The notes below the pieces were generated by a model. The model saw only the letters and a program-made list of their open reading frames with translations. It was not told the DNA's origin and ran no database searches. This document shows, piece by piece, positions 9,163 through 17,195 of a stretch of 57,099 bases of DNA. Source of the stretch: JAHDBG01 sp963922315 (GTDB lineage: Bacteria; Pseudomonadota; Gammaproteobacteria; Chromatiales; Chromatiaceae); assembly GCA_963922315.1 (NCBI GenBank), contig CAWUID010000007.1, forward strand, positions 1 to 57,099. The letters run 5' to 3'. Position 1 is the first letter of the stretch. Each line of letters starts with the position of its first letter. The translations under genes were made by a program, and so were the position numbers.

Positions 9163-9804
9163 TCAGGGTGCCAGCCGCTGGATCTGCCACTGCTCATCCT
9201 GGCGCCGGTATACAAACCGATCATGTAACCGGTTATCCCGGCCTTGCCAGAACTCAATCACTTCAGGCCGGACACAAAAGCCACCCCAATCTTCCGGCGC
9301 GGGTATCGCCTGATCAGCAAAACGATCTTCCGCTGTCTGAAACGATTGCTCCAACGCTGCGCGCGATGGTAGTTCAGTGCTTTGTTGTGCCGCCCATACG
9401 GCTAGTTGGCTGCCACGCGGTCGTGAAACGAAATAGCGCGCAGATTCTTCTGGTGTCAGCTTGTGTGCGGTGCCCTGCACCCGTATCTGGCGTTCCAGAT
9501 GGAGCCACTGAAACAACAAAGCAGCCTGTGGATTAGCGGCCAGGTCGCGTCCTTTCTGGCTCAGATAATGGGTGAAGAATACAAACCCATCCGGGTTGAA
9601 TGCCTTCAACAGCACTGTACGGACTGATGGCATCCCCTGTGCATCCACGGTGGCTAGTGTCATCGCATTTTCGATCTCCTGATCAATCTCGCGCGCTTCA
9701 TCAAACCAGAGAGTGAACTGGTCCAGCGGATCTGCCTGTAAATCCTGATGTGACAGGCTGGAGCGGATGTAAGATCGGCGACACTCGGCCAGATTGATGG
9801 TCAT
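9163..9804 (-). CDS. pdxH: Pyridoxamine/pyridoxine 5'-phosphate oxidase PdxH
   Basis: FMN-dependent enzyme that makes pyridoxal 5'-phosphate in the last step of B6 synthesis or salvage. Length 213 is typical. Visible family features are the N-terminal LSHQDLQADPLDQFTLWF segment, the FMN-binding VLLKAF, the SQKGRDLAANP block, and the C-terminal WGGF plus a degenerate RLAP end. It is divergent from the lysyl-tRNA synthetase gene, 39 bases apart, and followed directly by rsmE. Confidence 0.95.
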   Translation of the reverse strand: MTINLAECRRSYIRSSLSHQDLQADPLDQFTLWFDEAREIDQEIENAMTLATVDAQGMPSVRTVLLKAFNPDGFVFFTHYLSQKGRDLAANPQAALLFQWLHLERQIRVQGTAHKLTPEESARYFVSRPRGSQLAVWAAQQSTELPSRAALEQSFQTAEDRFADQAIPAPEDWGGFCVRPEVIEFWQGRDNRLHDRFVYRRQDEQWQIQRLAP

Positions 9805-9843
9805 TGCAGACTACCTTTTAAAACTTGATGAGAGTATGGGTTA

Positions 9844-11721
9844 ATGTGGGCTGATAAAATTATCCGGCAGGTGCCGGATGACTATATTGTCATCAATGAT
9901 TCTAAAACCCCCTCCGGTCGGGTGCATGTCGGCTCGTTACGGGGGGTGTTGATCCATGATGCCCTGTACCGTGCACTCAGCGCACAGGGTAAATCGGCAC
10001 TGTATATCTACGGCATTGACGATTATGACCCGATGGATGGTTTGCCCGCCGATGCCGATCCGGCGATCCGGCAATACATGGGTATGCCATTGTGCCAGGT
10101 GCCTGCACCGGCAGGTTCGTCGGCGACGGATATGGCAGATCATTATATCAGTGAGTTTCTGCAGATTTTTCGTGAGCTGGGCGTCGCAGCACAAACTTAC
10201 CGGATGCGTGATGTATATCAGGGTGGTCTCTTTAACGAGGTGATCGATATCCTGTTACATCAGGCTGCACGCGTGCGCGATATTTATGCGCAGGTGAGTG
10301 GCGCCCAGCGTCCGGATGACTGGTATCCGTTACAGGTGATTTGTGAACAGTGTGGCAGAATTGGCACCACGCAAGTCACGGGTTATCAGCATGGTTTGGT
10401 GGACTATCAGTGTCGGCCTGATCTGGTCAGTTGGGCGCAGGGATGTGGACATCGCGGGCGAATCAGCCCGTTTGATGGTCGGGCGAAATTGCCCTGGAAG
10501 CTGGAATGGGCGGCGAAATGGCATGAATTCGGCATTTCGATAGAAGGTGCCGGCAAAGACCATTGTACAAAAGGTGGTTCGCGCGACGTTGCCAGTATGG
10601 TGTTACGGCGTGTGCTGCATTCACAACCACCGGTCAATGTGCCTTACGAATTTTTTCTGGTCGGCGGCGCAAAAATGAGTTCGTCGAAAGGTCTGGGTGC
10701 CGCAGCGCGCACCATGGCTGACTTGCTGCCACCGGAAGTATTGCGTTTCCTGATGATACGCACTGACCCGAAAAAAGCGGTCAATTTCAGCACGGACGCA
10801 CCTTATCTGGTCAAACTATACAATGATTTTGACCGGTTATTGCATAAAGTACAGCAGGAAACAGCTGACCAGGAAGATCAGCAATTATTTGCCAGTGCCA
10901 GGGTTGCGGCGAATGATCAGGCCTATGCAGCAGTGAACTTTCAATTGCTGATGGCATTATTGCAGATACCGCATCTGGATGCGGAACAGGAAGTTGCGCA
11001 GCGACTGACGGACGCTGGACATACGCTGACTGCACAGGATTATGCACAGATTCGGGCGCGAATCCGTTCAGCCGGTTACTGGTTGGAACATTTTGCTACC
11101 GATGAAGATAAATTCAGTATTCAGGAAACATTGCCAGCCGGTGCACAACAGCTGGACGCAGCACAATGTTACTTCCTGCACACCCTGGCTGACAGATTGA
11201 TTGATATTGATTGGCATGAAGCGGCGATACAAACCTGCATTTTTGAGGTAGCACGCCATACGCCGCTGAGTCAGGCACAGGCATTTGCGGCAATTTATCA
11301 GATAATCCTGGGTAAGGCACAGGGTCCGAAAGCAGGTGCTTTGCTGTCATTTTTGGCGGCAGACTTTGTGCTGCCACGTTTGCGTGCTTTGCCATATACT
11401 CCGGCTGATTTTGTGCAACAAGTGAGTATCACTACCGACCAGCTAGTAGCTCAGCTGGCGCAGACAGACATGACACAGATTCAGATCGTGCCGGAATGTT
11501 ATGTTGAGACAACAGAGAGTGCGCCGGTTTATTATGCTGTGGCAGCGATCCGGTATGCATGTAAAGGTAAAACACATACCCGGCGTTTGTTGCTGGAGAC
11601 CACCGCCGAGCCAGACTCCAGTGCACGTGATCAGATGATATTGTCCAGGATACAGGAGCATATCTCTATATTATTCTGTGCTATAGATTTTGATATGAAA
11701 ACAACTGTAATGTACCTCTGA
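9844..11721 (+). CDS. lysS: Class I lysyl-tRNA synthetase (archaeal type)
   Basis: Charges tRNA-Lys. This is the class I, Rossmann-fold enzyme, unrelated to the class II LysRS of most bacteria. It has the HVGS form of HIGH at residues 28-31, the DDYDPMDGLP block near 58, paired CxxC/CGH cysteines at about 165-200 (probable zinc site), and KMSSSKG at about 277. The C-terminal half has the helical anticodon domain (GKAQGPKAGALLSFL). About 90 more residues with no motif I recognise follow, making 625 where the family is usually shorter. Phyletically patchy in bacteria, so probably acquired by transfer. Confidence 0.9.
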   Translation: MWADKIIRQVPDDYIVINDSKTPSGRVHVGSLRGVLIHDALYRALSAQGKSALYIYGIDDYDPMDGLPADADPAIRQYMGMPLCQVPAPAGSSATDMADHYISEFLQIFRELGVAAQTYRMRDVYQGGLFNEVIDILLHQAARVRDIYAQVSGAQRPDDWYPLQVICEQCGRIGTTQVTGYQHGLVDYQCRPDLVSWAQGCGHRGRISPFDGRAKLPWKLEWAAKWHEFGISIEGAGKDHCTKGGSRDVASMVLRRVLHSQPPVNVPYEFFLVGGAKMSSSKGLGAAARTMADLLPPEVLRFLMIRTDPKKAVNFSTDAPYLVKLYNDFDRLLHKVQQETADQEDQQLFASARVAANDQAYAAVNFQLLMALLQIPHLDAEQEVAQRLTDAGHTLTAQDYAQIRARIRSAGYWLEHFATDEDKFSIQETLPAGAQQLDAAQCYFLHTLADRLIDIDWHEAAIQTCIFEVARHTPLSQAQAFAAIYQIILGKAQGPKAGALLSFLAADFVLPRLRALPYTPADFVQQVSITTDQLVAQLAQTDMTQIQIVPECYVETTESAPVYYAVAAIRYACKGKTHTRRLLLETTAEPDSSARDQMILSRIQEHISILFCAIDFDMKTTVMYL

Positions 11722-11731
11722 CTATGGTGTT

Positions 11732-11935
11732 ATGCCAAAAAAGATACGCGAGCTGATTGCTTTACTGGAAAAGTCAGGTTTTTCGAATAGAGGCGGTAAA
11801 GGAAGTCATCGTAATTTTTTACACCCTTCCGGAGTACATGTGACGCTTGCTGGTAAACCGGGTAATGATGCGAAGAAATATCAGGAAAAGCAGGTGTTGT
11901 CTAAAATTACAGAGGTGAAAAATGAAAATATCTGA
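11732..11935 (+). CDS. hicA: HicA family mRNA interferase toxin
   Basis: Small (67-residue) toxin with the double-stranded-RNA-binding-like HicA fold that cleaves mRNA. It has the characteristic GGKGSHRNF segment with the catalytic histidine at about residue 29, then the beta strand VHVTLAGKPG. It begins ten bases after the LysRS gene and overlaps the antitoxin gene by 14 bases. Confidence 0.92.
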   Translation: MPKKIRELIALLEKSGFSNRGGKGSHRNFLHPSGVHVTLAGKPGNDAKKYQEKQVLSKITEVKNENI

Positions 11936-12230
11936 TCAATATGCCAAAATTGTCGCCTGGTCTGAAGAAGATCAGTGTTACATCGGTTCAGCTCCTGGGT
12001 TTACCGGGCCTTGCTGTCATGGTGATAATGAAATACAGGTTTATCAGGAGCTCTGTACTATTGTCGAAGAATGGATTGATATCTATCAGGAACAAGGGCT
12101 GACTTTGCCAGAGTCCACCTTCAGCAACGAAACGATTGAAAATCGCTTGCTGAATGTTCCTCAGGATATTTATCAGGCTTTGGTAAACAAAGCGGTGGCG
12201 TCTGGTCAGCATGTACAAGCATGTTTATAA
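11922..12230 (+). CDS. hicB: HicB family antitoxin, probably truncated by a frameshift
   Basis: Antitoxin partner of HicA, 102 residues. The N-terminal RNase-H-like HicB domain is intact (IVAWSEEDQCYIGSAPGF). The C-terminus begins a ribbon-helix-helix DNA-binding module (NVPQDIYQALVNKAVASGQHVQ) and then stops at ACL. The other frame, opening at 12221, continues the expected second helix (FITSVAAELSKARL). A small indel near 12218-12228 has therefore probably removed the operator-binding end. Toxin neutralisation may survive while autoregulation is lost. The shifted frame has no stop before ppiA, so the ancestral end is unclear. Confidence 0.8.
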   Translation: MKISDQYAKIVAWSEEDQCYIGSAPGFTGPCCHGDNEIQVYQELCTIVEEWIDIYQEQGLTLPESTFSNETIENRLLNVPQDIYQALVNKAVASGQHVQACL

Positions 12231-12310
12231 CATCTGTTGCAGCGGAGCTTAGTAAAGCCAGGTTAATGAAGCTGGTAATATCAGCAAGTCATATTTCCGG
12301 AGTGGTACAA

Positions 12311-12883
12311 ATGATACGTCGACTGATGATGGTAATGATGGTCAGCAGCTGGTTTACCTTCGCGGTAGCGGCAGAAGATAAAACAGAAACAGTAATTCTG
12401 CAGACCACATCAGGTGAGATAACGCTGTTGTTAGATACAGCGAAAGCACCTGAAACAGTAGCTAACTTTTTACGCTATGTAGATGAAGGTTTTTACGATG
12501 GCACGATTTTCCATCGGGTGATTAAAAACTTTATGATTCAGGGCGGTGGCCTGACGCAGGATCTGACCAGAAAGCCAACTCATGATCCGGTGCAGAATGA
12601 AGCAAAGAATGGTTTGAAAAATGTGCGTGGCAGTATTGCGATGGCCAGAACTCAGGCACCGCACTCGGCCACGGCGCAGTTTTTTATTAATCATCAGGAT
12701 AACCTGAATCTGGATTATCCTGGTTTTGATGGTTGGGGCTATGCCGTCTTTGGTCAGGTCAGTCAGGGGATGGATGTCGTTGATCAGATTGCGAATGTAT
12801 CAACCGGTTATCAGGCAGGGCGGCAGAATGTGCCACGCCAGCCGATTATTATCACTTCAGCAAAACGCAAACCAAAGGAATAA
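12311..12883 (+). CDS. ppiA: Periplasmic peptidyl-prolyl cis-trans isomerase (cyclophilin)
   Basis: Cyclophilin-type proline isomerase for exported protein folding. I take ATG 12311 as start: it gives a short signal peptide cut after AVA (about residue 20). The frame is open back to 12221, but that stretch looks like a hicB remnant. The 190-residue protein has FHRVIKNFMIQGGG and the MARTxxPHSATAQFFIN active-site blocks of the family. It is a close paralogue of the next gene, which lacks the signal peptide, so the pair serves periplasm and cytoplasm. Confidence 0.92.
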   Translation: MIRRLMMVMMVSSWFTFAVAAEDKTETVILQTTSGEITLLLDTAKAPETVANFLRYVDEGFYDGTIFHRVIKNFMIQGGGLTQDLTRKPTHDPVQNEAKNGLKNVRGSIAMARTQAPHSATAQFFINHQDNLNLDYPGFDGWGYAVFGQVSQGMDVVDQIANVSTGYQAGRQNVPRQPIIITSAKRKPKE

Positions 12884-12886
12884 GGT

Positions 12887-13387
12887 ATGCAAGTCAAACT
12901 CGCCACGAGTCAGGGAGATATTGTGCTGGCACTGGATACGCAGGCCGCACCCGAAACCTGTGCCAACTTTGCACAATATGTACGGGATGGATTTTATGAT
13001 GGCACGATCTTTCACCGGGTGATCAGTAATTTTATGATTCAGGGCGGTGGCTTTACTGCTGAGATGGAACAGAAGTCGACCCGGGATACCATTCAGAATG
13101 AAGCAAAAAACGGCTTGAAAAATAAACTGGGCAGTATTGCGATGGCGCGTACAAATGCACCGCATTCGGCCTCGTCGCAATTCTTTATCAATGTGCAGAA
13201 CAATGGTTTTCTGGATTATCCGGGCCAGGATGGCTGGGGCTATTGTGTGTTTGGTCAGGTTACAGAAGGGCTGGATGTGGTGCAGGCAATTGCGCAGGTT
13301 GCTACCACACGCCGTGCGGGCCACGCCGATGTGCCGACTGATGCGGTAACGATTCAGCAGGCAACGCTTATGGAAGACGATGCCTGA
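12887..13387 (+). CDS. ppiB: Cytoplasmic peptidyl-prolyl cis-trans isomerase B
   Basis: Cytoplasmic cyclophilin, 166 residues, without a signal peptide. The conserved FHRVISNFMIQGGG and MARTNAPHSASSQFFIN blocks are complete. An AAAGGA site lies seven bases upstream, spanning the end of ppiA. The 3' end overlaps bioA by eight bases. Tandem duplication with ppiA is evident from extended identity across the whole domain. Confidence 0.95.
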   Translation: MQVKLATSQGDIVLALDTQAAPETCANFAQYVRDGFYDGTIFHRVISNFMIQGGGFTAEMEQKSTRDTIQNEAKNGLKNKLGSIAMARTNAPHSASSQFFINVQNNGFLDYPGQDGWGYCVFGQVTEGLDVVQAIAQVATTRRAGHADVPTDAVTIQQATLMEDDA

Positions 13388-14687
13388 TGAGTTGCTATCG
13401 TCTGCGACTGACTGGCAGACGATTGATCGTCAGCATATTTGGCATCCATATAGTGCGATAGGGGCAGATACGCCGGTCTACCCGGTGGTATCTGCTGCAG
13501 GTGTGCGCCTGCGGCTGCGTGACGGGCGTGAGTTGATTGATGGGATGGCCTCCTGGTGGTGTGCGATCCACGGTTATAACCATCCGGTATTAAACGCAGC
13601 ATTGCATCATCAGACCGCTGCGATGGCGCATGTGATGTTCGGGGGGCTGACCCATGAGCCAGCAGCACGGCTGGCGCAACTGCTGGTGAATATTACTCCG
13701 ACCCCGTTAGAATCGGTATTTTTTACGGATTCCGGTTCAGTCGCAGTCGAGGCTGCGATGAAAATGGCAGTGCAATATTGGCAGGCCCGGGGTTGTGGAA
13801 AGAAACGTCGTTTTCTGGCACCCTGTCGCGGATATCATGGCGATACGCTGCATGCAATGTCTGTTTGCGATCCGGTCACCGGGATGCATCATCTGTTCGC
13901 CGACGTGGTGCCGTCTCAGATGTTTGTGGCAGCACCTGAACCAGATTTCGGCGAACCGTGCACAGCGGAACGTCTGGCTGAGCTGGAACAGGTGTTAGCG
14001 ACACAGGCAGATCAGCTTGCCGCAGTGATTCTGGAGCCAATCGTACAAGGTGCAGGTGGTATGCGTTTTTATGCAGCCGATTATTTAGCCCGGGTGCGTG
14101 CGTTATGTGATCAGTATCAGGTCTTGTTAATTGCAGACGAGATCGCGACTGGCTTCGGACGTACCGGGCGGTTGTTTGCGTGCGAACATGCTGCCATTGC
14201 GCCGGATATCATGTGTGTTGGCAAGGCACTCACCGGGGGTTATATGACGCTGGCTGCGGTGCTGAGTACCACTGAAGTCAGCACCACGATTGCAGCAGGC
14301 GAGCCAGGTGTCTTTATGCACGGGCCGACCTTCACAGCAAATCCGCTGGCCTGTGCGGTGGCGGCAGCCAGTATTGAGCTGTTGTTGGCGAGTGATTGGC
14401 AGGCAACCATCCAGCGGATCGCTGGCGGATTGGAGCGAGGACTGGCACCGTGTGCTGATCTGCCAGGTGTGGTGGACGTGCGGGTGTTGGGTGCGATCGG
14501 GGTCGTGGAGCTGAATAAGCCAGTGGATATGGCGGTGATCCAGCCACTATTTGTGGCGCAGGGGGTGTGGGTCAGGCCGTTTGGCAGGTTAGTGTATGTG
14601 ATGCCGCCGTTTGTGATGTCCGATGCTGATCTGATGATCTTATGTGCGGCCATTGCGACCGTGATCCAACATTATTCTGACTGTTGA
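13380..14687 (+). CDS. bioA: Adenosylmethionine-8-amino-7-oxononanoate aminotransferase BioA
   Basis: PLP-dependent class III aminotransferase that converts KAPA to DAPA in biotin synthesis using S-adenosylmethionine. It starts with the family-typical RQHIWHPYS-like block, then DGMASWWCAIHGYNHP, and ADEIATGFGRTG with the PLP-contacting Asp. The Schiff-base lysine is in VGKALTGGYM at about residue 281. Length 435 is normal. No other biotin genes are nearby. It converges on gspH with eight bases between the stops. Confidence 0.95.
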   Translation: MPDELLSSATDWQTIDRQHIWHPYSAIGADTPVYPVVSAAGVRLRLRDGRELIDGMASWWCAIHGYNHPVLNAALHHQTAAMAHVMFGGLTHEPAARLAQLLVNITPTPLESVFFTDSGSVAVEAAMKMAVQYWQARGCGKKRRFLAPCRGYHGDTLHAMSVCDPVTGMHHLFADVVPSQMFVAAPEPDFGEPCTAERLAELEQVLATQADQLAAVILEPIVQGAGGMRFYAADYLARVRALCDQYQVLLIADEIATGFGRTGRLFACEHAAIAPDIMCVGKALTGGYMTLAAVLSTTEVSTTIAAGEPGVFMHGPTFTANPLACAVAAASIELLLASDWQATIQRIAGGLERGLAPCADLPGVVDVRVLGAIGVVELNKPVDMAVIQPLFVAQGVWVRPFGRLVYVMPPFVMSDADLMILCAAIATVIQHYSDC

Positions 14688-14695
14688 CGAGATGC

Positions 14696-15238
14696 TTACG
14701 GGTTCAGGTTATATGCATTGTCGGATGATTCAGTACAGTCAGTCAGTGTGATACCGACCGCTGTATTAATGTCGAGATAGCAGCGGGCTTGTTCATCTTC
14801 GATACCCAGCCGGAGTGATGTCGCGCGTCCGTCGGGCCCTAAATATAATGCGATATCCGGCGTCGTTGGCTTATCAGCCGCGTCTTCCCGTTTGTCGTCG
14901 ATTGGGGTGATAGGCGGAGGCACCAGCAAACGAATCCCTTCAGCCAGGGTGATCGGTGGAAGCTGTTCCTGCCAGCGGTCTGGTTTGTGCTGAAACAGAT
15001 GAATCTGGTCCGGTTTCATCACCAGGCCAATCGGTGTATGGGTAATCACTGCCTGATCTGACAGGCTGTGTATTTTGTGGCGCAGTCGTTGTGCTTCGGA
15101 TTGTACTGTGGCATTGTTCAACCAGCCACTTGCATTAAACGTCAGCAGGGTGGCAATAATCCCGATGATCGCAACAACCACTAACAATTCGATCAGGGTA
15201 AAGCCGCGTTGCTGACGTGACATCAATGAGGCAGGCAT
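14696..15238 (-). CDS. gspH: Type II secretion minor pseudopilin GspH
   Basis: Minor pseudopilin, 180 residues, with prepilin-peptidase site RG^FTLIELLVVVAIIGI after an 11-residue leader; a start at the second Met (MSRQQRG) is equally possible. The C-terminal GspH domain contains a Pro/Asp/Lys-rich insertion at about 115-130. It lies five bases after gshA, on the opposite strand and some 6 kb from gspIJKLMNC, so it is separated from the rest of the pseudopilus operon. A FimT-like type IV pilin is the alternative. Confidence 0.82.
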   Translation of the reverse strand: MPASLMSRQQRGFTLIELLVVVAIIGIIATLLTFNASGWLNNATVQSEAQRLRHKIHSLSDQAVITHTPIGLVMKPDQIHLFQHKPDRWQEQLPPITLAEGIRLLVPPPITPIDDKREDAADKPTTPDIALYLGPDGRATSLRLGIEDEQARCYLDINTAVGITLTDCTESSDNAYNLNP

Positions 15239-15243
15239 AACAC

Positions 15244-16845
15244 TCAGGAGGCGGGTAGCAGATCCAGACGCTTGGCCGCCCGGGTGACTGAGGCAAAGTA
15301 GTGTGCCAGAAACTGATTAAAATCTATCTGATCTTCTGCTTCAATCCTGGCTAACTGCTGACGGGATTCCGCACTGATCTGATCGCATTCGTGTTGTTGC
15401 TCCGGGGTCAGCGTCTGTTGCCGGAAAAATTGATGATGTTGTGCGGAATAATCAGCAACAAGCTCATAAAAGCTGGTTTGCTGATGTTGTATCTCATGCC
15501 AGAGTCGAGCTGCAGGCGTAAGTGTTGGGTCTTGTATTTTTTCTTTTTGCGTTGCCAGTGACCGGGTGTAACAGTCGGTATCGTGCTGTTGATCCAGCCA
15601 GGCGCACACAGAGCTCATAGTTTGCAACAATTCCAGCCCCCAATCCCGGTGGTTGACCGATTGTCCGGCACGTTCAAGTGGCAGTTGCATCGCCCGGCCT
15701 TGTTGCGCGACCCGGCGTAAATTGCGTCGGCTGGCCTGTTGTTCCTGCTGATTCAGTGGCGGACTAGGTGCCAGCAGACAAGTCAGCATAAAACTATCCA
15801 GAAGGTATAGTTGTTCCGGGGTAACGCCAACTGGCGTATGCAGGTCGACATCCAGCGAACGTAATTCAATGTGGTTAATGCCACGTTCGACCAGCGCAAT
15901 CGCCGGGCTTTCCAGATTATGTGTCAGTTGTTTCGGTCTTACCGAGCTGTAATATTCGTTTTCGATTTGCAGGATATGATCATTCAACTGGCGGTATTGA
16001 TTTCCATCTCTGACCCCTATTCTCTGCCAGACGGGTGAGGGTGTCAGCGTTGCTTGTAGCAGGCTTCTGGCATAATCGCGTACTGTGTTGTAATTGACTG
16101 ACCAGCCTGATCCGGTATCAGTACTGTTCTGGTACCCGATATCGCCCATACGTAGTGAGGTGGCATCCGGCTGATAATAAGTCTGTTGGCCCCAACGGCG
16201 GAGCTGTGTCGGTTCACTGGCCAGAAAAGACTGTCCGACAACGGGTGACATACCAAACAAATAGGGGATTAACCAGCCGAACCGGATGATATTGCGGATC
16301 AGTCCCAGAGAGTGTACATCACGCAGGGTACGCCACCCGGGTTCAGTTGACTGCGTCAGGTCAGCATAATGTTGCCAGAATCCATCTGGCAGAGACCAGT
16401 TAAAGTGTACACCGGCAATCACCTGCATCGCCCGACCATACCGGTGTCCCAGGCCGACACGATACAGTTGTTTCATCTGGCCCAGGTTAGAGGAGCCATA
16501 GTCAGCGACACGAATCTGATCGTCTGACGGCAGACGACAGGGCATGCTGGCGGCCCAGAATTGTTCATCTGCGAGGTGCTGACTGGCGTAAGTATGCCAT
16601 TGCAACAGATGGTCGCAGATTGTTTCCGGCTGCGTCAGTGGTGGCGTGATAAATTCGGTGAGTGCTTCAGCATAATCTGTGGTGAGGGCCGGATGGGTCA
16701 GGGTGGCGCCCCAGACGGATGGGTGAGGTGTTTGTGCCAGGTATCCGGCACGGGTGGTGCGTAAACTTTCTTTTTCCACACCGATCCGTGAGGCAAAAAA
16801 TTTCCCCTGATCCAACCGGGCCAGGCGCTGTTCTATGAGGTGCAT
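15244..16845 (-). CDS. gshA: Glutamate-cysteine ligase GshA
   Basis: First enzyme of glutathione synthesis, ATP-dependent, of the gammaproteobacterial class (E. coli GshA type). The N-terminal GVEKESLRTT block, the TTDYAEALTEFITPP segment and the YSSVRPKQ motif are all present. At 533 residues it is slightly longer than the E. coli enzyme (518). It is part of the minus-strand run from tsaC to gspH, with 31 bases to the small membrane protein upstream. Confidence 0.95.
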   Translation of the reverse strand: MHLIEQRLARLDQGKFFASRIGVEKESLRTTRAGYLAQTPHPSVWGATLTHPALTTDYAEALTEFITPPLTQPETICDHLLQWHTYASQHLADEQFWAASMPCRLPSDDQIRVADYGSSNLGQMKQLYRVGLGHRYGRAMQVIAGVHFNWSLPDGFWQHYADLTQSTEPGWRTLRDVHSLGLIRNIIRFGWLIPYLFGMSPVVGQSFLASEPTQLRRWGQQTYYQPDATSLRMGDIGYQNSTDTGSGWSVNYNTVRDYARSLLQATLTPSPVWQRIGVRDGNQYRQLNDHILQIENEYYSSVRPKQLTHNLESPAIALVERGINHIELRSLDVDLHTPVGVTPEQLYLLDSFMLTCLLAPSPPLNQQEQQASRRNLRRVAQQGRAMQLPLERAGQSVNHRDWGLELLQTMSSVCAWLDQQHDTDCYTRSLATQKEKIQDPTLTPAARLWHEIQHQQTSFYELVADYSAQHHQFFRQQTLTPEQQHECDQISAESRQQLARIEAEDQIDFNQFLAHYFASVTRAAKRLDLLPAS

Positions 16846-16876
16846 GGTGGCGCGTAACAGCCCTGGTGAAAGATGA

Positions 16877-17191
16877 TCAGGCAGACTGAGCTACAGCTGG
16901 TTTGGCATCAGATGATCTGGTCGGAACAACCTGCTGCATATGCCGTCCGATAACTTTGCGGTTACGTGTGAGATGCACGCCAGCTGCTGCCAGAAATCCG
17001 ATGGATGAATATTGATGCAGTATGGCAACACCATCGTGGCCGACGCCAATCGCTTTCCAGGCACCATATAATGTTTTGCTTTTTGCCAGATCAGCGACCA
17101 GCATCGTCAGCCCGGTAGAGGCGAGAACTGCCCCTGTGCCAATCAGTGCCACGGTCACCCAGGGTTTACCACGTACTTGCGTTTTTTTCAT
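16877..17191 (-). CDS. Small membrane protein, DUF4405-like
   Basis: 104 residues from ATG 17191. The start is preceded by AAAGGA seven bases upstream, which overlaps the prc stop region; a frame open nine codons further has no such site. Two hydrophobic helices are visible (about 12-35 and 55-75). A His-x(n)-His pattern (ILHQYSS...GVHLTRNRKVIGRH) resembles DUF4405-type membrane proteins that may bind haem. The C-terminal tail is Ala/Ser-rich. Function unknown; the domain resemblance is a pattern judgement only. Confidence 0.6.
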   Translation of the reverse strand: MKKTQVRGKPWVTVALIGTGAVLASTGLTMLVADLAKSKTLYGAWKAIGVGHDGVAILHQYSSIGFLAAAGVHLTRNRKVIGRHMQQVVPTRSSDAKPAVAQSA

Positions 17192-17195
17192 CACT

